A DNA stretch of 64,000 bases from Agrobacterium vitis (GCF_013337045.2 NZ_CP118259.1:496001-560000), one strand, 5' to 3'; shown: positions 19,236 to 29,059, counted from the first letter of the stretch. Notes: generated by a model from the letters alone, not told the origin. Numbers and translations are program-made.

Positions 19236-20999
19236 TCAGGTCATCCAGGTGTCTGTTTGGGTCATCAGGGACAGCCGTTCGGTGTGATAATCGATATGCA
19301 TCTGGTGATGGCTGTTGCGCATGGCGGCCAGAATAGCCGAGGCGATGGCCGGGGCTTGTGCAAAGCCGCCCGTATTATGTCCACCGACCAGAATCACGCA
19401 GCATGCCTTGGATTTATAGGTTTCGAACAGGCCGAGACCGGATGGGGTCCAGGGACGCACGCAGTATTTCAACGTCTCGCGCAGGCTGCCTGCTTCGACC
19501 AGGCTCTGATATTGCTCAGGAAAACAGGTGGCAGCAGTGTCGATCAGGCCGTCATAGATAGTATTGAGAAGGCTTTCGTCGATATTATTGGGGTTAAAGC
19601 CGGTAAAGCCATAGCCTGAGCCGATGATGGCGGCACGTTCACCTTGTTCGCCCCAGCCGATAGTAACATTGGCATCTTCCGTGACATGGTCCTTGCGCGC
19701 CAGTTTCAAGGAATTGCGCAACAGCCCTTGCGGGTCGGGCAGCGAGAGCCATGCACCCAGCACGCCACAAATCTGGCGGTGCGAGGCGGTCTTTGCGATG
19801 GCCGCGCCTGCATAGACCCCCGGTGAGATCACCAGATTGCCGGTCACGCGCTCGCCGGTGGACAGCACGACATGATCCACCTGACCATCAAAGCGGGTCG
19901 GCATGCTGATCATTTCGGTGTTCCAGTCAAATACCACACCGCGAGCCTCATACCGATCCAGCAAATTGGCCATGAAGCGATGCAGATTGAGCGTGAAGCC
20001 CTGAACATAAACACCACCCGAAATTTCGCCAGCCTCAATGGCCTGGCGCAGGATGGGCTGCTCGGCGGCAATCTCGTCGAGAGAGGCATTTCTCAAGGTC
20101 GCGCCGATGCGGTCCTGGCGGCTTTTGGAGCGTTGAAAATGGCTAGCATCGGAATAGACCCGCAGGATGTCGCGTTGCAAACCGGATGCGGCAAACAGCT
20201 CCGGCTCCCTGGCGATCCAGTCGTCCCAGAGGGGATGGCTCTCGCGATTGAAGCGGAAGATCGAGTCGTTATAGTTTTCGGCCAGCCAGCCCGGAACGCT
20301 CTCGAAAGAGGCGATCCAGTCGCGCTCGGCCTCCTTGAGGCTGCTGGATGGCGCAACGTTCCAACCGCGCTCGGTCACGGGCCGTGAAAATTGCCAGTTC
20401 ATGTCACCATGGATGTTTCGGCAATTGTAATTGTCCATTTCCGACAGGGTAAACATGCGCGCGTCGCCACCGCCTGCACTGCATCCCAGCGATCGCCAAT
20501 CGGTCTTGCGGCGCGGATCGGGCCGGGCATCGATGATCCGGACACTATAGCCCGCCTCGATGGCGTAATGGGCGGTGATCAGATTGACGATACCGGCACC
20601 GATGAACGTCACCTCTTCGCGCAGATCCGTATGGACGCCACCGCCGAACTGATCGTTGCAGATACATTGTTCGGCATCCCGGAAGGCAGCGACCACGCTG
20701 GTCGCTGGGCCGAGAACAGTGATCTGGCTGTTTGCCAATTGCCGCTGCCAGGCCTTGTCGGCTCCGGCTTCGCCGTAAACCGCGACATAGACGGGTCGGT
20801 TGGCGGCGCGCGACCATTCGGCCAGCACATCGGCGTCCACCCTGTCGGCGGTGACAATCACCGAGACAGGATTTTGCCGCAGGAAACGCGACAGATGCCG
20901 AGGCCCCTTGCGGACCAGGTCATGACGGAAAAGCAGGGTGTCCGTGGCCAGATCCTCGAGGATCTCATTGTCCACGCGCGAAAGAAGAAGAACATTCAT
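19236..20999 (-). CDS. FAD-dependent oxidoreductase with an unusual N-terminal domain
   Basis: 587 residues. From about residue 130 it is a DAO-type (D-amino-acid-oxidase-like) flavoprotein: the dinucleotide-binding segment is FIGAGIVNLITAHYAIEAGYSVRIID (134-157) and the C-terminal FAD contact is VGGHNTGGFAQAPAIASAIL. The usual GxGxxG reads GxGxxN. The first about 125 residues form a separate alpha/beta region resembling the N-terminal part of 2-hydroxyacid dehydrogenases, not typical of DAO proteins. It is 30 bases downstream of a LysE exporter gene and likely shares its transcript, so an amino acid or opine-like substrate is plausible but not shown. Confidence 0.75.
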   Translation of the reverse strand: MNVLLLSRVDNEILEDLATDTLLFRHDLVRKGPRHLSRFLRQNPVSVIVTADRVDADVLAEWSRAANRPVYVAVYGEAGADKAWQRQLANSQITVLGPATSVVAAFRDAEQCICNDQFGGGVHTDLREEVTFIGAGIVNLITAHYAIEAGYSVRIIDARPDPRRKTDWRSLGCSAGGGDARMFTLSEMDNYNCRNIHGDMNWQFSRPVTERGWNVAPSSSLKEAERDWIASFESVPGWLAENYNDSIFRFNRESHPLWDDWIAREPELFAASGLQRDILRVYSDASHFQRSKSRQDRIGATLRNASLDEIAAEQPILRQAIEAGEISGGVYVQGFTLNLHRFMANLLDRYEARGVVFDWNTEMISMPTRFDGQVDHVVLSTGERVTGNLVISPGVYAGAAIAKTASHRQICGVLGAWLSLPDPQGLLRNSLKLARKDHVTEDANVTIGWGEQGERAAIIGSGYGFTGFNPNNIDESLLNTIYDGLIDTAATCFPEQYQSLVEAGSLRETLKYCVRPWTPSGLGLFETYKSKACCVILVGGHNTGGFAQAPAIASAILAAMRNSHHQMHIDYHTERLSLMTQTDTWMT

Positions 21000-21029
21000 G
21001 CTGGCCTCGGAGTGTTGGTGAGAAATTGA

Positions 21030-21632
21030 TCAGGTCATGACGACATAGATCGCGGTGCCGATCAGCAGCGCGGCCATGGTGTAATTGAACACGCGCAGAT
21101 AGGTCGGGTTGGCCAGAAGCGAGCGGATGCCGACCCCGAAACTGGCCCAGAGCGATGAAGAGACGATATTCACAGCTGTGCAGACGGTAAAAATCGCCAC
21201 GCCGGAAGCAAGGATGGAGGTTCCTGTTGGCATGAAGATCGATGCGGTTGTTGTCGCCTTGACCCATGCCTTCGGGTTGATGAACTGAAACGACGCCGCC
21301 TCAATAAAGGTCAGGGGCTGCGGTGCGGATTTGGCATTGGCAACCCTGGCACCGATCAGCTTCAGGGAAAGATAGATCAGATAGGCGGCGCCCGCCCATT
21401 TCAGCAGGGTTTGCAGCGCGGGAAAATAGTCAAACAGAATACCAAAGCCGACGCACAGCAAAAACGTCTGCACCGCGCAACCCATGGCAATACCCAGAAT
21501 ATGCGGGCCGGTGCGCGTGAAGCCGAAGTTGACGCCCGACATTGTCAGCATGACGTTGTTGGGGCCGGGTGTGACGGACATTGTCCAGTAATAAAGGGCT
21601 AAAGCCAGGTACGAAATTCCGAGAATAGTCAT
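21030..21632 (-). CDS. LysE/RhtB family amino-acid exporter
   Basis: 200 residues with about six membrane spans. The N-terminal SVTPGPNNVMLTMSGVNFG is the conserved family signature, and the mid-region FQFINPKAWVKA is also typical. Members export basic or neutral amino acids, homoserine or similar molecules from the cytoplasm. It lies 66 bases after the aminotransferase gene and 30 bases before the FAD oxidoreductase gene, all on the minus strand, suggesting a functional unit around an amino-acid-like compound. Confidence 0.88.
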   Translation of the reverse strand: MTILGISYLALALYYWTMSVTPGPNNVMLTMSGVNFGFTRTGPHILGIAMGCAVQTFLLCVGFGILFDYFPALQTLLKWAGAAYLIYLSLKLIGARVANAKSAPQPLTFIEAASFQFINPKAWVKATTTASIFMPTGTSILASGVAIFTVCTAVNIVSSSLWASFGVGIRSLLANPTYLRVFNYTMAALLIGTAIYVVMT

Positions 21633-21698
21633 GATTTTTCCAATCGCGGAGCTTCGACGAAGCCGCGTTTATAGTGTTCGATAAAAATGGGTGTCGAA

Positions 21699-22964
<1,266 letters not shown>

Positions 22965-22984
22965 TTAAAATGCGAGGTGGAGAA

Positions 22985-23004
22985 ACACGGCCAGAACGCC
23001 GTGT
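22985..23004 (-). terminator. Terminator of the gamma-glutamylcyclotransferase-like gene
   Basis: On the minus strand ACACGGC, a 6-base loop and GCCGTGT are followed by TTTCTCC. The hairpin begins two bases after the stop codon of the minus-strand gene at 23007. Confidence 0.6.
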
Positions 23005-23006
23005 CC

Positions 23007-23477
23007 TCAGTCGGGCATGACAGGCAGGGATTTCAAATAGTCGACATAGGCAACTGGCAGAACATCGGCGCCCGCCAGGATGTGGTTCATATAGCCGGTT
23101 CTCGGTTTGAGACCGTCCACATTATGCTTTAGGGAAATATAGGTGATGGCCTTGACCGTCGTATTTGTGCCCATGTCTACGACATCGACTTCAAGCTGTT
23201 CATATTGTTGGGTTTCAACATTTTCATAGATATCGAGAATGTCAAAACCAGCCTGCGGCATCAGGTTCAGGGTGCCGAAGATATGGGCAGCAGCATTGGG
23301 CTGGATATTGGCGGCACCCGCTCCCGGAAAATAGGCTGATGGCTTGTTGAACACCAATTCATACCCATCCAGTCGTCCCAGTCCACGCGAGATGGAATGG
23401 ACGCCGTCTTTATTCAGGCGCTCTTTCTCAAGACGATCCACATCGAGATTGGACCCATAGGCGAAGTAATATTTCAT
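23007..23477 (-). CDS. Gamma-glutamylcyclotransferase-like protein
   Basis: 156 residues. The N-terminal FAYGSNLDVDRL (Y7-G-S-N-L11) is the substrate-phosphate-loop signature of the GGCT-like fold, and a glutamate in IYENVETQQYEQL is a candidate catalytic acid. Such enzymes cyclise gamma-glutamyl amines or amino acids to 5-oxoproline. The gene is bordered upstream by a strikingly AT-rich non-coding stretch and lies at the end of the minus-strand accessory block. The physiological substrate is not deducible. Confidence 0.82.
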   Translation of the reverse strand: MKYYFAYGSNLDVDRLEKERLNKDGVHSISRGLGRLDGYELVFNKPSAYFPGAGAANIQPNAAAHIFGTLNLMPQAGFDILDIYENVETQQYEQLEVDVVDMGTNTTVKAITYISLKHNVDGLKPRTGYMNHILAGADVLPVAYVDYLKSLPVMPD

Positions 23478-23788
23478 CGAAATATATCTCTTGTATCGAG
23501 GGCGCCTAGGATCGAGTATTTTTTCAGTTTTCGGTGCTGAATATTACATTTATTCAGTATTACAAAATTCTAGTTGTTTTTAATGCTTCAAAACTAAAGC
23601 AAAAAATACGTTGTGGATTAAGTATGAGTTCACTTGAAAACTGTCAATGCAATTTATGAGTTATGTAGAAATATTTTTCACCTTTTATTGTCTGCCATTT
23701 CCTGTGCCTCCGTCCATGCCGGGGCTGGCTCTCGCGTTCGTGTCATTGTATCCCTGTGCGCCAATCAACCGGAATGCGGACCCGATCT
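23478..23788. other. AT-rich gap between GGCT-like gene and thrB
   Basis: 311 bases, much of it (about 23500-23690) clearly richer in A and T than the rest of the window. It holds an inverted repeat CTGAATA (23537-23543) / TATTCAG (23551-23557) and presumably the divergent promoters of both neighbours. A frame at about 23634-23933 is only a shadow reading into thrB. It may mark one end of the inserted block. Confidence 0.5.
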
Positions 23789-24754
23789 GTGGCAGTTTAT
23801 ACCGATATCAACGAGGTCGATCTCAAAGACTTCCTGGCGCAATATGACACTGGCGAACTTCTGTCCTTCAAGGGCATTGCCGAGGGCGTGGAAAATTCCA
23901 ATTTCCTGCTGCACACGTCGAAAGGTGCGTTGATCCTTACGCTCTATGAAAAGCGCGTCGAGAAAAACGACCTGCCGTTTTTCCTGGGCTTGATGCATCA
24001 TCTGTCGGCCAAGGGCCTTAACTGCCCGCTGCCACTGCCGCGCAAGGATGGCGCTTTGCTGGGCGAATTGTCCGGGCGTCCGGCGGCGCTGATTTCCTTT
24101 CTGGAAGGCATGTGGCTTCGCAAGCCGGAAACCCAGCATTGCCGGGCCGTGGGCGAGGCCTTGGCGACCATGCATCTTGCGGCACAGGGATTTTCCCTGA
24201 CACGCGATAATGCCCTGGATCTTGCGGGCTGGCAGGCGCTGTGGCCGAAGGCGCGTACCCGCGCCGATGAGGTCTCTCCCGGCCTCCAGGCGGAAATCGA
24301 TGCTGAGCTGGCGCATCTGGCCGGGCAATGGCCGAAGGATCTTCCCACAGGCGTTATCCATGCCGATCTGTTTCCTGACAATGTGTTTTTCCTTGGCGAC
24401 CAATTGTCGGGGTTGATCGACTTCTATTTCGCCTGCAATGACTCTCTCGCCTATGACCTGTCGATCTGCCTGAATGCCTGGTGCTTCGAAAAGGACGGCA
24501 GCTATAATATCACCAAGGGCAAGGCGATGATCGACGGTTATCTGTCGGTTCGCCCCCTCTCACCGGCAGAGGTGGCGGCTATGCCGGTTCTGTGCCGTGG
24601 TTCGGCGCTGCGCTTTCTGCTGACCCGGCTTTACGATTGGCTGACCACGCCGGAAGGCGCCATGGTGGTGAAGAAGGAACCGCTCGAATATCTGCGCAAG
24701 CTGCGCTTCCACCAGGCGGTCGAGACCGCTGCCGAATACGGGTGGCCGCAATGA
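23789..24754 (+). CDS. thrB: Homoserine kinase (aminoglycoside-phosphotransferase-fold type)
   Basis: GTG 23789 is chosen because the reading MAVYTDI matches the usual rhizobial N-terminus; 321 residues. The kinase fold is of the APH/ChoK type, with the catalytic segment [14 protein letters not shown] (HxDLxxxN) and the metal-binding LIDFYFA. It phosphorylates homoserine in threonine biosynthesis; thrC is present at 37.6-39.0 kb. Its stop overlaps the rnhA start (ATGA), a translationally coupled arrangement typical of rhizobia. Identification is firm. Confidence 0.94.
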   Translation: MAVYTDINEVDLKDFLAQYDTGELLSFKGIAEGVENSNFLLHTSKGALILTLYEKRVEKNDLPFFLGLMHHLSAKGLNCPLPLPRKDGALLGELSGRPAALISFLEGMWLRKPETQHCRAVGEALATMHLAAQGFSLTRDNALDLAGWQALWPKARTRADEVSPGLQAEIDAELAHLAGQWPKDLPTGVIHADLFPDNVFFLGDQLSGLIDFYFACNDSLAYDLSICLNAWCFEKDGSYNITKGKAMIDGYLSVRPLSPAEVAAMPVLCRGSALRFLLTRLYDWLTTPEGAMVVKKEPLEYLRKLRFHQAVETAAEYGWPQ

Positions 24755-25215
24755 AACATGTTGAAATCTTCACCGACGGCGCCTGTTCCGGCAATCCTGG
24801 ACCCGGCGGCTGGGGCGCGGTGCTGCGCTATGGCGAGGTGGAAAAAGACCTGTGCGGCGGCGAGGCGGATACCACCAACAACCGCATGGAATTGCTGGCG
24901 GCGATCACCGCGCTGAACACGCTGAAGACCCCATGCGAAGTTGATCTGCATACCGACAGCAAATATGTGATGGACGGCATTTCCAAGTGGATTTTCGGCT
25001 GGAAGAAAAACGGCTGGAAAACCGCCGACAAGAAGCCGGTGAAAAATGGCGAGCTCTGGCAACAGCTCGATGCCGCCAACCAGCGTCACAAGGTGACCTG
25101 GCACTGGGTCAAGGGCCATGCCGGTCATCCCGAAAACGAGCGGGCCGACGAACTGGCCCGCAAGGGCATGGAACCCTTCAAAAAGGGCGGTGCAGGCTTG
25201 AAGCCAGGCTTATAA
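24751..25215 (+). CDS. rnhA: Ribonuclease HI
   Basis: 154 residues starting at the ATG that overlaps the thrB stop. The active-site carboxylates are D9 ([11 protein letters not shown]), E47 (NNRMEL), D69 (HTDSKY) and D133 (ERADELA), with H123 in KGHAGH as general base. It degrades RNA in RNA-DNA hybrids such as R-loops and lagging-strand primers. The basic protrusion ([16 protein letters not shown]) is present as in E. coli RNase HI. Confidence 0.97.
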   Translation: MKHVEIFTDGACSGNPGPGGWGAVLRYGEVEKDLCGGEADTTNNRMELLAAITALNTLKTPCEVDLHTDSKYVMDGISKWIFGWKKNGWKTADKKPVKNGELWQQLDAANQRHKVTWHWVKGHAGHPENERADELARKGMEPFKKGGAGLKPGL

Positions 25216-25241
25216 TCGCACAATCCCACAAGGAGTTACCG

Positions 25242-25550
25242 ATGATCTATCACTGCGTTTTTCTGCGGTTCAAGTCGGCGGTCTCTGACGCTGAGAAACA
25301 GTCGATCTATGATGCCATCACTGCATTGAAGGAGGTTGTGCCGGGTATGCTGGAGGTCCGTGCCGGTCAGAATGTGTCGCCGGAAGGTTTGAATGGCGGC
25401 TTTGTCGATGGGTTCATCGTCCGTTTCGAAGACGCCACGGTGCGCGATTATTACCTGAAACATCCCGATCATATCGCGGTTGGCGACCGTATCGTCGCCG
25501 CGACGGATGGCGGATTGTCCGGCATCATGGTCTTTGATCTCGAGGCATAA
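25242..25550 (+). CDS. Dabb (stress-responsive A/B-barrel) domain protein
   Basis: 102 residues from ATG 25242, preceded by AAGGAG. The single ferredoxin-like alpha+beta barrel domain shows the family layout: YHCVFLRFKSAVSDAEKQ at the start, GFIVRFEDATVRDYYLKHPDHIAV in the middle. Dabb proteins are small dimers, some stress-induced in plants and some acting as cyclases, but most bacterial members have no known role. It follows rnhA by 26 bases and converges with the zinc transporter operon. Confidence 0.82.
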   Translation: MIYHCVFLRFKSAVSDAEKQSIYDAITALKEVVPGMLEVRAGQNVSPEGLNGGFVDGFIVRFEDATVRDYYLKHPDHIAVGDRIVAATDGGLSGIMVFDLEA

Positions 25551-25557
25551 AAACAGC

Positions 25558-25593
25558 GGCCGTCCCGGTAGATGTAGGGTTATCGGGACGGCC
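25558..25593 (-). terminator. Terminator of the zinc ABC transporter operon
   Basis: GGCCGTCCCG and CGGGACGGCC are perfect 10-base arms around a 16-base loop. On the minus strand the stem is followed by GCTGTTTTT, so it ends the znuA transcript; it may also stop the convergent Dabb transcript. Confidence 0.75.
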
Positions 25594-25618
25594 CTATCAG
25601 GCTGACTGTAGGGTGACG

Positions 25619-26515
25619 TCAGCTTGATTTGCGCATGGCATCGGCCAGCTTGTCGACATTGTAGCGGAACATTTTCTCATAGGTTGAAGCCGGGCCCTTG
25701 GGCTTGGACAGGGCTTCCACATAAAGCTCGCCGCCGGATGTGGCGCCAGTTGCCTTGGCGATCTGCTTGACGAGACGCGGATCGTTGGAGTTTTCGAAGA
25801 AATAGCTCTTCACATGCTCGGTCTTGATCTGCTCGATCAGCTTGGCAACATCGGCGGCAGAGGCTTCGCTTTCGGTGGAAAGGCCGAGCGGCGACAGGAA
25901 GCTGATCTTGTATTCGCGGCCGAGATACCCGAAGGCGTCGTGGCTGGTCAGGATCTTGCGCTCGGATTCCGGGATGCTGTCGAACTTGGCATGGGCGTAG
26001 GCGTTCATGTCATCCAGCTTTTTCGTATAGGCGCTGGCATTGGCCTTGAAGGCTTCGGCATCGGCCGGATCGGCAGCGGTCAGCGCCTTTTCGATATTGG
26101 CGACCCAGACCTTCACATTAACAGGGCTGTTCCACACATGCGGATCGGTCACGGTCTTGCCGTCTTCTTCCATGGTGCGGGTGTTGATGCCCTCGGAGGC
26201 GACGACCGGCTTGCCCTTGTAGCCGGAGGCGGTGATCAGCCGGTCCATCCAGCCTTCCAGGCCTTCACCGGACACGAATGTCACATCGGCGGCCTTCAGC
26301 GCCTTGGCATTGGCGGGCGACGGCTCGAATTCATGGGGGTCGCCATCGGGGCCGACCAGGCTGGAGACGGCGACATGATCGCCGCCGACCTGTTTCACCA
26401 CATCGGCCAGCACGGTGAAGGACGCGACGACCTTCACTGTTTTGGCAAAAGCCGGTGCGGTAGACAGGGCCATCAACAGTGGCAGGGCTGCGGACAATAA
26501 CAGTTTACGGTTCAT
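25619..26515 (-). CDS. znuA: Zinc-type ABC transporter substrate-binding protein
   Basis: 298 residues with a signal peptide (LPLLMALSTAPAFA). It is a cluster A-I metal-binding protein: H61 (DPHEFEPSP), H126 (DPHVWNSP) and H192 (SHDAFGYL) are the candidate ligands. The third ligand is His, as in zinc binders, where manganese binders usually have Glu. The long His-rich loop of E. coli ZnuA is missing; only a short acidic loop (MEEDGK) is present. It captures metal in the periplasm for the permease and ATPase encoded upstream on the same strand. Zinc is favoured but metal identity is inferred. Confidence 0.85.
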   Translation of the reverse strand: MNRKLLLSAALPLLMALSTAPAFAKTVKVVASFTVLADVVKQVGGDHVAVSSLVGPDGDPHEFEPSPANAKALKAADVTFVSGEGLEGWMDRLITASGYKGKPVVASEGINTRTMEEDGKTVTDPHVWNSPVNVKVWVANIEKALTAADPADAEAFKANASAYTKKLDDMNAYAHAKFDSIPESERKILTSHDAFGYLGREYKISFLSPLGLSTESEASAADVAKLIEQIKTEHVKSYFFENSNDPRLVKQIAKATGATSGGELYVEALSKPKGPASTYEKMFRYNVDKLADAMRKSS

Positions 26516-26530
26516 GGTGATCTCCTGTGA

Positions 26531-27403
26531 TCAGGCTTTCAGGTGTGGACTGGGAAGAAACCGCCGGAAAACACCGGAGGGAGCAAAAAGAATCGACAGG
26601 CCGTAAAACAGCGCCGCGACCAGGATGATCGTCGGCCCGGAGGCCAGTTCCAGATGGTAGGAGGCGATCAGGCCGAGATAGCTGGCGACAATGCCGCTTG
26701 CCGCCGCCACCACCATCATGCCGGGCAGGCTGCGGCACCAGAGTTGGGCAATGGCGGCGGGCAGCATCATCAGCCCCACGGCCATCAGCGTGCCAAGCGC
26801 CTGGAAACTGGCGACCAGATTGAGCACGACGAGAAACAGGAACAGGAAGTGATAGACAGGCCCGCGACCGCCGACGGCCCGCAGGAAGCCGGGGTCGAGG
26901 CATTCGGTCACCAATGGCCGGTAGATGACGGCCAGTGCCAGCAGCGAGAAGGAGGCAATGGCGCCGATCTGCACCAGCGCATCATTGTCGATGGCCAGAA
27001 TAGTCCCGAACAGCACATGCAGGAGGTCGATATTGGAACCGCGCAGCGACACGATCAGCACGCCAAGCGCCAGGGATGTCAGGTAGAAACTGGCAAAGCT
27101 GGCATCCTCCTGCAACACGGTTGAACGGGTAACAAAGCCCGACAGCAGCGCCACGGAAAGACCAGCCACCAGCCCGCCCAGCCCCATGGCGGTCAGCGAC
27201 AGAGACCCGGCGATCAGGTAGCCGATGGCGGCTCCCGGCAGCACCGCATGGCTCATGGCATCGCCGACCAGGCTCATGCGCCGCAGCATCAGAAACACGC
27301 CGATCGGGCCGGAGCCGAGGCCGAGGCAAAGGGAGGCCACCAACGCCCGGCGCATGAAGCCGTAATCGGCAAACGGCGCGATCAGCAGATCGTAGGCGGT
27401 CAT
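26531..27403 (-). CDS. znuB: Zinc-type ABC transporter permease
   Basis: 290 residues with about eight membrane spans of the ABC-3 family; the segments GDAMSHAVLPGAAIGYL and VGLMMLPAAIAQL are conserved in ZnuB/TroC-type permeases. Its start overlaps the ATPase stop (27400-27403, ATGA), and it ends 15 bases before znuA, so all three form one operon transcribed leftward from about 28.3 kb. It forms the inner-membrane metal channel. Confidence 0.9.
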   Translation of the reverse strand: MTAYDLLIAPFADYGFMRRALVASLCLGLGSGPIGVFLMLRRMSLVGDAMSHAVLPGAAIGYLIAGSLSLTAMGLGGLVAGLSVALLSGFVTRSTVLQEDASFASFYLTSLALGVLIVSLRGSNIDLLHVLFGTILAIDNDALVQIGAIASFSLLALAVIYRPLVTECLDPGFLRAVGGRGPVYHFLFLFLVVLNLVASFQALGTLMAVGLMMLPAAIAQLWCRSLPGMMVVAAASGIVASYLGLIASYHLELASGPTIILVAALFYGLSILFAPSGVFRRFLPSPHLKA

Positions 27404-28164
27404 GCTGCGGGCCTTGTGCTTTTCATATCCGCCGGGCGGCAGACTTCGGCATCCTCGTCCCAGCGCTCAGCCATGGCGCGGGCCTTGAGCAGATTGGCTG
27501 ACGACAGGGCGTCCTGGGTCGGACCCCAGCTGACCAGCTCGCGGGCCAGCAGCAAAGTCTCGGGGAAATGGCTGCGCACCTGATCGAAATCGTGCAGGAC
27601 CGCAATCACCGTGCGGCCATCGCCATGCCAGCCGCGGATAATGTCGATCAGGTCGCGGGTGGTGCGCGCATCAATGGCGGTGAAAGGCTCGTCCAGCAGG
27701 ATCACCTTGGCATCTTGCAACAGCAGCCGGGCAAACAGCACCCGTTGGAACTGACCGGCGGACAGCGCGCCGATATGGCGCTTCTCAAACCCTTCTAGCC
27801 CGACCATTGCCAGGGCTTGGCCAGCTTTGTCCATGTCGGATCGGGCGATGCGGCCAAAGGCGCCGCTATTGCGCCAGGCACCAAGCAGAACGGTGTCGAA
27901 AACGCTGATCGGAAACCGGCGATTGATATCGGCGGCCTGCGGCAGATAGCCGAAATCGGTCCGCTTCAGGCTATGCTCCACCGTGCCTTCGGCGGGGCGC
28001 AATTCGCCGATGATTGCCTTCAGCAGGGTGGATTTTCCGGCCCCGTTCGGTCCGGCAATTGCCGTCAGGCTGCCAGCCTCGATCACGCCGTTGACGTGAT
28101 GCACAGCCGGATGCCGGTCGTAGGCGACGGTCAGATTGGTGAGCCGGATCATGGGATCGCTCAT
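27400..28164 (-). CDS. znuC: Zinc-type ABC transporter ATP-binding protein
   Basis: The start at ATG 28164 gives 254 residues; an in-frame ATG 12 bases later is possible, and the frame further upstream is not coding for this protein. Walker A is AGPNGAGKST (37-46), the signature is LSAGQFQR (134-141), Walker B is VILLDEP (154-160), with a switch histidine in VLHDFD. It powers metal uptake through ZnuB. Its ATG overlaps the stop of a small membrane-protein gene (ATGA), making the latter the first gene of the operon. Confidence 0.9.
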   Translation of the reverse strand: MSDPMIRLTNLTVAYDRHPAVHHVNGVIEAGSLTAIAGPNGAGKSTLLKAIIGELRPAEGTVEHSLKRTDFGYLPQAADINRRFPISVFDTVLLGAWRNSGAFGRIARSDMDKAGQALAMVGLEGFEKRHIGALSAGQFQRVLFARLLLQDAKVILLDEPFTAIDARTTRDLIDIIRGWHGDGRTVIAVLHDFDQVRSHFPETLLLARELVSWGPTQDALSSANLLKARAMAERWDEDAEVCRPADMKSTRPAA

Positions 28165-28286
28165 GGCAGGGCCACCGCCCATTGGATGGCAAGCCAGGTC
28201 AGGCCAATCAACGCCAAAGCAAAACCCAGCCGCATGACGGCGGACCGTGCCAGTAAACTGGGAAAGATAGGATCTTCGTCCTGCAA
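28161..28286 (-). CDS. Small (about 41-residue) membrane protein heading the zinc operon
   Basis: A short frame not previously obvious: TTG at 28286 with CGGAG eight bases upstream (GTG at 28295 is an alternative), ending in a TGA that overlaps the znuC ATG. The product begins QDEDPIFPSLLAR, then has one strongly hydrophobic helix (LGFALALIGLTWLAIQWAVAL) and ends in proline. The overlap, ribosome site and membrane helix make a real gene likely. It may be a small subunit or regulator of the importer; I do not recognise a family. Confidence 0.6.
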   Translation of the reverse strand: MQDEDPIFPSLLARSAVMRLGFALALIGLTWLAIQWAVALP

Positions 28287-28314
28287 GGCCCGCACTCCGA
28301 TAGTGGATTATATA

Positions 28315-28344
28315 TGTAATAACGTTACGTGTAACGATATAACA
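28315..28344. promoter_or_regulatory. Candidate Zur operator / promoter region of the zinc operon
   Basis: Two adjacent dyads: GTAATAACGTTAC (28316-28328) and TGTAACGATATAACA (28330-28344). On the minus strand the second begins TGTTATA, which matches one half of Zur operators of the TGTTATA-n-TATAACA type; the other half is weaker. The stretch is AT-rich and about 30 bases ahead of the first gene. Binding by Zur is inferred from context. Confidence 0.45.
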
Positions 28345-28414
28345 ATAATGGCAAATCGATGGCAAGCCTTTCTTCCCGGATGTGGAAGCCTTATCCTGAA
28401 CTATCGGCATTCAT

Positions 28415-28445
28415 AAAAAAACCCGGAAGCATGGGCCTCCGGGGT
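28415..28445 (-). terminator. Terminator of the peroxiredoxin gene
   Basis: On the minus strand ACCCCGGA, a 10-base loop and TCCGGGT run directly into seven T residues (28415-28421). It lies 58 bases after the peroxiredoxin stop. Confidence 0.85.
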
Positions 28446-28502
28446 CTTTGTCTTGGTGGAACGCTAAAAGAGAGCTTTCCAGAAAACCGGTAAAAAGAAA
28501 GC

Positions 28503-28988
28503 TTACAGCCGTTCCAGCATGGCTTCAGCGGAGGAAACCGTGGCTTGGCCGGGATTTTCCTCGATATCGAGGCTTTTCACCATGCCATTTTCCACCAGCA
28601 TGGAATAGCGCTTGGACCGAACGCCGAGCCCGCCTGCCGACAGGTCCATGTCGAGCCCGAGCGCCTTGGAGAAGCTCGCATCCCAATCGGCGAGGAAATG
28701 GATCTTGCCCATGCCGCCGCTGTGCTGCGCCCAGGCGCCCATGACATGCCAGTCATTGACAGAGAGAACGGCGATTTCATCGACGCCCTTGGCCAGCAGC
28801 GCTTCGCGTTGCTCCAGATAGCCGGGCAGGTGGTTCAGGGTGCAGGTCGGGGTAAAGGCGCCGGGCACGGCAAACAGCACGACCTTCTTACCCTTGAACA
28901 GGTCCTCGGTGCTGATTTCCACCGGGCCGTCAGCGGTCTTTTCCTTGAAAGTCGCCGCCGGAACCGTATCGCCAATTGCAATCGTCAT
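28503..28988 (-). CDS. Peroxiredoxin, Prx5/AhpE-like (redoxin family)
   Basis: 161 residues from ATG 28988, preceded by AGGAGAG. The peroxidatic cysteine is C49 in VPGAFTPTCT, the signature of Prx5-type enzymes, followed by NDWHVMGAW. No second conserved resolving cysteine is obvious, so recycling probably uses glutathione/glutaredoxin. It reduces hydrogen and organic peroxides in the cytoplasm. It has its own promoter region and a strong terminator. Confidence 0.92.
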   Translation of the reverse strand: MTIAIGDTVPAATFKEKTADGPVEISTEDLFKGKKVVLFAVPGAFTPTCTLNHLPGYLEQREALLAKGVDEIAVLSVNDWHVMGAWAQHSGGMGKIHFLADWDASFSKALGLDMDLSAGGLGVRSKRYSMLVENGMVKSLDIEENPGQATVSSAEAMLERL

Positions 28989-29059
28989 GAAATCTCTCCT
29001 CATTGTGCTTGATGTCTCAGTCTGTTCCAAAAGCGCAGCCCGCCAGCGGCCATTGACTG

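Noticed and set aside
23634-23933. 99-residue frame crossing into thrB
   Set aside because: It overlaps the thrB 5' end in another frame and has no support; the GTG start of thrB is well supported.
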